Assembly (NCBI GenBank): GCA_028705785.1
Contig: JAQWCT010000088.1
Span: 1-9,458, forward strand
Direction: 5' to 3'
Source: Sulfurospirillaceae bacterium
GTDB lineage: Bacteria; Campylobacterota; Campylobacteria; Campylobacterales; Sulfurospirillaceae
DNA: 9,458 nt
Shown here one piece after another: positions 6,671-9,458 of this stretch. Below the pieces are notes generated by a model. It was given only the letters and a program-made list of their open reading frames with translations, ran no database searches and had not been told where the DNA came from. Position numbers and translations under genes: made by a program. Within the stretch, counting starts at the first letter, position 1, and each line of letters opens with the position of its first letter.

Positions 6671-6685
6671 CAAAAAAGGAGATAA

Positions 6686-6913
6686 ATGCAGAGTAAAAAA
6701 GCATCGCTTTACGAGAGCTTAGCAAACACAGGTATGGGCTTTTTTATAAGCCTATTAGTAGCGTATTATGTATTCCCACTCTTTGGGATGCCAAAAAGTT
6801 TAAACAGTTCATTTTGGATTGTACTAATTTTTACCATCTCAAGCATCGGGCGCAATTATGCACTTAGGCGGTTATTTAACTATTTACATGTAAGGAGGCA
6901 GCATGCACATTAA
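6686..6913 (+). CDS. Small inner-membrane protein, DUF7220-like
   Basis: A 75-aa protein with two predicted membrane segments, about residues 17-34 (MGFFISLLVAYYVFPLFG) and 42-56 (SFWIVLIFTISSIGR), and a basic end. The pattern ESLANTGMGFFIS, then PLFG, then IFTISSIGRNYALRRLF is the one I associate with DUF7220 proteins of phages, whose function is unknown. The ribosome binding site is AGGAG at 6677-6681, five bases before the ATG. It lies just after the tRNA-like element and two genes before the holin, so an accessory lysis or membrane role is possible. It is also the first protein gene after the MuF-BECR fusion, the usual place for an immunity gene. Neither role is shown by the sequence. Confidence 0.75.
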   Translation: MQSKKASLYESLANTGMGFFISLLVAYYVFPLFGMPKSLNSSFWIVLIFTISSIGRNYALRRLFNYLHVRRQHAH

Positions 6914-7139
6914 CACTGCCAAAAAGAAGGTATGTCCTTTTATGGTTGACTATACTTTTGAAGCTAACTGCTGCCAAGCCACGTGCAATAAAATGTGTAT
7001 TGCTGATGAATGCATGGGATGGGAGTTCAAGATGGAAGATGGGAAATGGATAGGCTATCGAGATGTTGGGTTAGACAGACTCCCCGTATATGAACAAGTG
7101 GTATCTAAAACAGACGGTTACTGTAAAAGACTAAATTAA
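6903..7139 (+). CDS. Cysteine-rich small phage protein
   Basis: A 78-aa protein with seven cysteines (residues 11, 23, 24, 28, 32, 37, 74) arranged as CPF near the start, CCxxxCxxxC, then CMGW and a closing GYC. Small Mu-like phage proteins with a CP...C....CMAW...GYC pattern are common and mostly unnamed; metal binding is a reasonable guess. There is no signal peptide or membrane segment, so it is probably cytoplasmic. A strong AAGGAGG (6892-6898) sits in the end of the previous gene, and the two genes overlap by 11 bases. It lies between two membrane-protein genes and directly before the holin. Function not known. Confidence 0.75.
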   Translation: MHINTAKKKVCPFMVDYTFEANCCQATCNKMCIADECMGWEFKMEDGKWIGYRDVGLDRLPVYEQVVSKTDGYCKRLN

Positions 7140-7152
7140 AAAAGGAGAAAAG

Positions 7153-7626
7153 ATGTTAGAAACATTATTAGGTGGACTACTTGGCGGTCTATTTAGGCTT
7201 GCACCTGAGGTGCTAAAAATCTTTGATAGAAAAAATGAGAGAGCGCATGAGCTTTCTATGCAAGACAAAGCACTGGAGTATGAAAAGGTCAAAGGCTCTC
7301 AGAAAATGAATGAGATAGGCGCGTCAGCTCAAGCGGACTGGAATGTAGGCTCACTGCAAGCTTTAAGAGATGCCATCTCTGCACAGGGAACACTAACAGG
7401 CATTGGTTGGGTTGATGCGCTAAGCTCTAGCGTGCGCCCGATTATTACCTATTGGTTCATGGCGCTTTATTGTGCTGCCAAAGCTGCTACTTTCGCAGCA
7501 ATATTTCATAGCTCAGGTAACTGGATGATAGCAGCACATGCTACTTGGACGGAAGCGGACATGGCACTGTGGGCAGGCATTATAAACTTTTGGTTTTTGG
7601 GTCGTGTTCTTGATAAGGCAAAATGA
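7153..7626 (+). CDS. Phage holin, 3TM/GTA-type
   Basis: A 157-aa membrane protein. Residues 4-24 are a Gly/Leu-rich amphipathic or membrane-seeking helix (LLGGLLGGLFRLAPEV). Residues 25-65 are a charged cytoplasmic helix, and two strongly hydrophobic segments follow at about 96-118 (PIITYWFMALYCAAKAATFAA) and 136-152 (ADMALWAGIINFWFLG). The SSSVRPIITYWF motif before the first segment and the WFLGR end after the second are typical of the 3TM holin family of gene-transfer agents and Mu-like phages. It should form the inner-membrane lesion that releases the endolysin, which has no signal peptide of its own. The ribosome binding site is AAAGGAGA (7141-7148). The gene overlaps the endolysin gene by four bases (ATGA). 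Confidence 0.8.
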   Translation: MLETLLGGLLGGLFRLAPEVLKIFDRKNERAHELSMQDKALEYEKVKGSQKMNEIGASAQADWNVGSLQALRDAISAQGTLTGIGWVDALSSSVRPIITYWFMALYCAAKAATFAAIFHSSGNWMIAAHATWTEADMALWAGIINFWFLGRVLDKAK

Positions 7627-8072
7627 TGCAAACACCACAAATTGCCGTAGACTTAGCCAAACAGTTTGAGGGGCTTTACCTAAAGCCCTATATCTGCCCT
7701 GCTGGGTTTCCAACAGTGGGTTATGGGCATCTTATCCAAAGCTTAGAGCATCCTGCTATTACCAAAGAGGAGGCAGAAGCACTGCTCAGCTCAGATATGC
7801 AAACCGCTACCAATGGAGCCGTTAGAATGTGCCCTGTACTTCTCTTGGAGCCAACAGGCCGCCTTGCGGCACTCGCTGACTTTTGCTTTAACTTGGGCGT
7901 TGGTAGACTCCAAGCCTCAACGCTAAGACGGCGCATTAATCAAGGAAATTGGGACGAAGCTATCTACGAACTAAAACGTTGGGTTAATGGTGGTGGACGC
8001 AAGCTCCAAGGGTTAGTACTCCGAAGAGAAGCAGAAGCACAAATCATTTTAAGAGCTAAAAAATGCCAATAG
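7623..8072 (+). CDS. Endolysin, GH24 lysozyme
   Basis: A 149-aa muramidase that cleaves the MurNAc-GlcNAc bond of peptidoglycan at lysis. The catalytic Glu16 lies in KQFEGLYLKPY, Cys25 takes the place of the T4 lysozyme Asp20, and Thr31 matches Thr26, giving the spacing Glu-8-Cys-5-Thr. GYGH (33-36) follows. The later landmarks LADFCFNLGVG (84-94), STLRRRIN (99-106) and WVNGGGRKLQGLVLRREAE (120-138) are all present, so the enzyme looks intact. The Asp-to-Cys form is common in phage GH24 enzymes and is compatible with activity. There is no signal peptide or SAR segment, so export needs the holin just upstream. Start codons ATGATG at 7623 and 7626 are both possible. I found no spanin gene nearby. 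Confidence 0.95.
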   Translation: MMQTPQIAVDLAKQFEGLYLKPYICPAGFPTVGYGHLIQSLEHPAITKEEAEALLSSDMQTATNGAVRMCPVLLLEPTGRLAALADFCFNLGVGRLQASTLRRRINQGNWDEAIYELKRWVNGGGRKLQGLVLRREAEAQIILRAKKCQ

Positions 8073-8599
8073 AAATTCAAGGGCTAGAGAGCATCCAAAA
8101 AAAGCTTAAAACGCTTGATGATGCGCTTAGCCCCTCAAAGATGCGCTCTACTCTTTTAACAGTTGGAAATATGGTTAAAAACACCATAAGTGAAAGCTTC
8201 AAGAATGAGCGTAGTCCTTTTGGTGAGAAGTGGAAGCCACTAAAAATAATTAGTTATCAGTTAGGCTATAGCATAGGTAAAGGCAAGAATACGCATACCA
8301 AAAGAGGTGTGCAGACAAAAGGTTTTCAAAGATACACTGCCAATAAGCGTATCCTAGTAGAAAGCACTCACCTGTGGCGAAAATGGGTTGTTTCAACAGA
8401 TGAGGACAGCGTAGAAGTCAGTAACAATACCGCACGTACCTCAAAAGGATATATCTATGGACTGGCACAGCACTACGGTACAAAAAACATTCAAGCCCGT
8501 CCGTTCTTGCCAATAGATGAGCATGAAAACTTGGAGCCTAGACTGCTTAAAACGATAGATGATTATTTGGGCGATAAGATAGGGAATTTACTCAAGTAG
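8063..8599 (+). CDS. Mu gpG-like virion morphogenesis (tail completion) protein
   Basis: A 178-aa protein of the phage virion morphogenesis family (Mu gpG). Hallmarks are the N-terminal helix-rich segment, SPFGEKWKPL (51-60), ILVESTHLW (97-105), the beta-rich YIYGLAQHYGT (130-140) and QARPFLPID (144-152). Family members act in head-tail joining or tail completion in the cytoplasm. The gene overlaps the endolysin gene by ten bases and has only a weak AAGAG before its ATG, so translation is probably coupled. It is the last gene of the plus operon. In Mu gpG follows gpF directly; here five genes and the tRNA-like element lie between them. Confidence 0.9.
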   Translation: MPIEIQGLESIQKKLKTLDDALSPSKMRSTLLTVGNMVKNTISESFKNERSPFGEKWKPLKIISYQLGYSIGKGKNTHTKRGVQTKGFQRYTANKRILVESTHLWRKWVVSTDEDSVEVSNNTARTSKGYIYGLAQHYGTKNIQARPFLPIDEHENLEPRLLKTIDDYLGDKIGNLLK

Positions 8600-8669
8600 T
8601 TGTAATGCAGTTTACAACTTCCAAACCGCCTAATCGTGGCGGTTTGGTAGTGTAGTTGTAAAGTTGTAG
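8599..8669. repeat. GTTGTA repeat array 1 with hairpin core
   Basis: Copies of GTTGTA lie at 8599-8604, 8655-8660 and 8663-8668, and one inverted copy (TACAAC) at 8613-8618, flanking the hairpin at 8621-8647. The inner arms TTTACAACT (8611-8619) and AGTTGTAAA (8654-8662) are perfect inverted copies. The 58 bases 8612-8669 match 9061-9118 at 49 positions in the same orientation, with no gaps. This fills the gap between two convergent genes. Confidence 0.85.
8621..8647. terminator. 10-bp hairpin between convergent genes, possible bidirectional terminator
   Basis: CCAAACCGCC (8621-8630) and GGCGGTTTGG (8638-8647) form a perfect GC-rich stem around TAATCGT. It lies 22 bases after the gpG stop and 29 bases after the stop of the opposite-strand membrane protein, where a shared terminator is expected. 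The U-run is poor on both strands (only TTT inside the stem), so termination may be weak or Rho-assisted, and the hairpin may instead be a protein-binding dyad. Confidence 0.45.
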
Positions 8670-8675
8670 ATATTT

Positions 8676-8984
8676 TTACTCATCTTTGTCTTCTTGTTTT
8701 AGTGCCTCTTTGAGTTTTCTTATCGCAGTAACAATATATTCTGCGTGCTCCGCTCCTTCTTCCATCTTAGCCCTTATCGCAAGGGTGCAGAACATCAATG
8801 CAGCTATAATAAACGATATGCCACCATATATCTGATGAATAGCACTTGTTGCGCCTGCTCCTACTGAAAATCCATTTAAAAAAGACACTATCAGTATCAA
8901 CCATAAGCCTATTGAATAAAAGCTTATCCCGCTCTTATTGCTACCTTGTAATTTTTCCCATCTTTTTGTTTGCTCTTTGTCCAT
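8676..8984 (-). CDS. Hypothetical two-TM membrane protein
   Basis: A 102-aa protein with a charged N-terminus (about 20 residues), membrane segments at about 22-44 (FYSIGLWLILIVSFLNGFSV) and 52-70 (IYGGISFIIAALMFCTLAI), and a charged helical C-terminus with many Lys and Glu. I do not recognise the family. AAAAAAGGAA (8989-8998) gives a good ribosome binding site. It is transcribed against the late operon, has its own candidate promoter (9004-9032), and lies between two 58-bp direct repeats. An independently transcribed small gene framed like this resembles a phage moron. A superinfection or membrane-defence role would be guesswork. Confidence 0.7.
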   Translation of the reverse strand: MDKEQTKRWEKLQGSNKSGISFYSIGLWLILIVSFLNGFSVGAGATSAIHQIYGGISFIIAALMFCTLAIRAKMEEGAEHAEYIVTAIRKLKEALKQEDKDE

Positions 8985-9003
8985 AGTATTCCTTTTTTGG
9001 AGT

Positions 9004-9032
9004 ATTGTACATCATTTTAAAAAAGCTTACAA
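9004..9032 (-). promoter_or_regulatory. Promoter of the two-TM gene, overlapping a GTTGTA site
   Basis: On the minus strand, TTGTAA (9032-9027) as -35, a 17-base spacer containing a TTTTTT tract, and TACAAT (9009-9004) as -10 make a reasonable sigma70 promoter. The start would be near 8997, about 12 bases before the ATG. The -35 hexamer lies within the outermost TACAAC/GTTGTA copy (9028-9033), so a protein bound to the array would directly affect this promoter. Confidence 0.5.
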
Positions 9033-9126
9033 CTTGTACAACTTTACAACTACAACTTACTTACAACTTCAAAACCGCCTTTTTGTGGTAGTTTTGAAGT
9101 ATAGTTGTAAAGTTGTAGTAGTTGTA
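9028..9126. repeat. GTTGTA repeat array 2, mirror-symmetric around a hairpin
   Basis: Five TACAAC copies start at 9028, 9037, 9045, 9051 and 9062. After the hairpin at 9066-9100, three GTTGTA copies start at 9104, 9112 and 9121, with a fourth at 9141 inside the neighbouring gene's end. Copies left of the hairpin all face one way and those right of it all face the other. Most spacings are 6-11 bases. The inner 58 bases repeat those at 8612-8669. This and the promoter account for the whole gap 8985-9131. Confidence 0.85.
9066..9100. repeat. Imperfect 14-bp hairpin at the centre of array 2
   Basis: ACTTCAAAACCGCC (9066-9079) faces GGTAGTTTTGAAGT (9087-9100) around TTTTTGT. Twelve of 14 positions are Watson-Crick pairs; the others are a C-A mismatch and a G-T wobble. 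It occupies the same place as the perfect hairpin in array 1. It lies 31 bases beyond the stop of the right-hand minus-strand gene and could also help end that transcript. Confidence 0.7.
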
Positions 9127-9131
9127 AAGAT

Positions 9132-9458
9132 TTAGAGGATGTTGTAGATTTTCCTATTGGCTTTCTTTGTTACGTTCCAAAACTTACCATCAAACTTTTC
9201 AAGAAAGTTTAACATAGTTTTATCTGCCTTACTCTTACCAAGAGCTGTAAGAATTTCACCTTGTGTTAGCTCTTTGCTTTGCAAAAGCTCTTTCACTTTT
9301 TCCATTGACTCTTTTTCATGTTCGCTCATCAAAGCGATATCGGTATCAAGAGGCTCAAGCGCAAGGGTCTGGGTATTGATACTGTAGCTTGTTTCTTGTA
9401 CAGGGAGGCGGTACTTCTCAGGGCTAAGCGTAAAGTGCAAATAGCCACTTTGCTCACC
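9132..9458 (-). CDS. C-terminal part of a gene cut by the window edge; possible ATPase with winged helix
   Basis: The frame is open from the right edge of the window to TAA at 9132-9134, about 108 residues, so this is a partial gene and the TTG at 9440 should not be taken as its start. The first visible residues are GEQSGYLHFTLSPEKYRLP, which resemble the last strand of a RecA-type or RepA-type ATPase core. After an acidic linker, residues equivalent to EKVKELLQSKELTQGEILTAL and the closing FWNVTKKANRKIYNIL form a compact helix-turn-helix/winged-helix with a wing-like end. RepA-like AAA ATPases often end this way, but I hold this call loosely. It is transcribed towards the repeat arrays; whether it belongs to the phage or to a neighbouring element cannot be told here. 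Confidence 0.5.
   Translation of the reverse strand, partial: GEQSGYLHFTLSPEKYRLPVQETSYSINTQTLALEPLDTDIALMSEHEKESMEKVKELLQSKELTQGEILTALGKSKADKTMLNFLEKFDGKFWNVTKKANRKIYNIL

Noticed and set aside
6572..6685. Plus-strand 37-codon frame filling the gap exactly from the gpF stop to the DUF7220 ATG
   Set aside because: Its sequence (MRERWMDGNRTRDR...) is the typical false peptide read across an antisense tRNA, it has no ribosome binding site, and the conserved bases follow the tRNA-like fold rather than codons.
8597..8620. Right end of the Mu-like prophage with a target-site duplication
   Set aside because: I could not define a TG...CA terminus or a 5-bp duplication from this window alone, because the other prophage end is not visible.
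8599..9146. CRISPR array
   Set aside because: The repeats are short hexamers in both orientations with 6-11 base spacing, and there are no uniform spacers.
9157..9387. 76-codon plus-strand frame at the right end
   Set aside because: Ser/Phe-rich shadow of the minus-strand winged-helix region, without a ribosome binding site.

Overview
This window reads as the structural and lysis half of a Mu-like (transposable) prophage in a low-GC bacterium, most likely a member of the Campylobacterota (Epsilonproteobacteria). The phage type rests on direct recognition of Mu-family proteins: gpT major head protein, gpI protease/scaffold, gp28-like large terminase, gp29-like DUF935 portal, gpF head morphogenesis protein and gpG virion morphogenesis protein. 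The host assignment is inference. It rests on AT-rich, lysine-rich coding sequence and on promoters with a T-tract plus TATAAT and weak -35 boxes, as described for Campylobacter sigma70 promoters. A Sulfurospirillum-like host would fit but is not proven.

Layout. Positions 1-1625 (minus strand) hold protease/scaffold followed by major head protein, continuing out of the window to the left. Positions 1626-1786 are a divergent control region with a perfect 13-bp dyad between two outward-facing candidate promoters. Positions 1787-8599 (plus strand) form one tightly packed operon: DUF1804 small terminase, large terminase, portal, an unlisted 42-codon gene, gpF fused to a C-terminal BECR-type nuclease-like domain, then (after a tRNA-like element on the opposite strand) a DUF7220-like membrane protein, a cysteine-rich protein, a 3TM-type holin, a GH24 endolysin and gpG. 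Most junctions overlap by a few bases, so translation is probably coupled. Compared with Mu, where F and G are adjacent and the late genes run one way, the head genes are split into divergent operons and the lysis cassette sits between F and G.

Positions 8600-9131 are structurally unusual. A two-TM protein gene on the minus strand (8676-8984) lies between two 58-bp direct repeats (49 of 58 positions identical), each with a hairpin core flanked by copies of GTTGTA/TACAAC in mirror-image orientation. There are 13 copies of the hexamer in about 550 bp, and one overlaps the -35 box of the small gene's candidate promoter. The window ends inside a minus-strand gene whose C-terminus looks like a winged helix following the last strand of an ATPase-type fold.

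Most interesting points: (1) a 65-nt tRNA-like core with an 11-bp acceptor-like stem and a vestigial anticodon arm, antisense to the late operon, with a perfect extended -10 box that would start transcription two bases before the stem; (2) its position directly after a MuF-BECR fusion gene, where toxin immunity functions are expected; (3) the GTTGTA repeat arrays; (4) a strong Shine-Dalgarno plus TTG inside the protease gene that could make a separate scaffold (gpZ analogue); (5) the 42-codon gene bridging portal and gpF.
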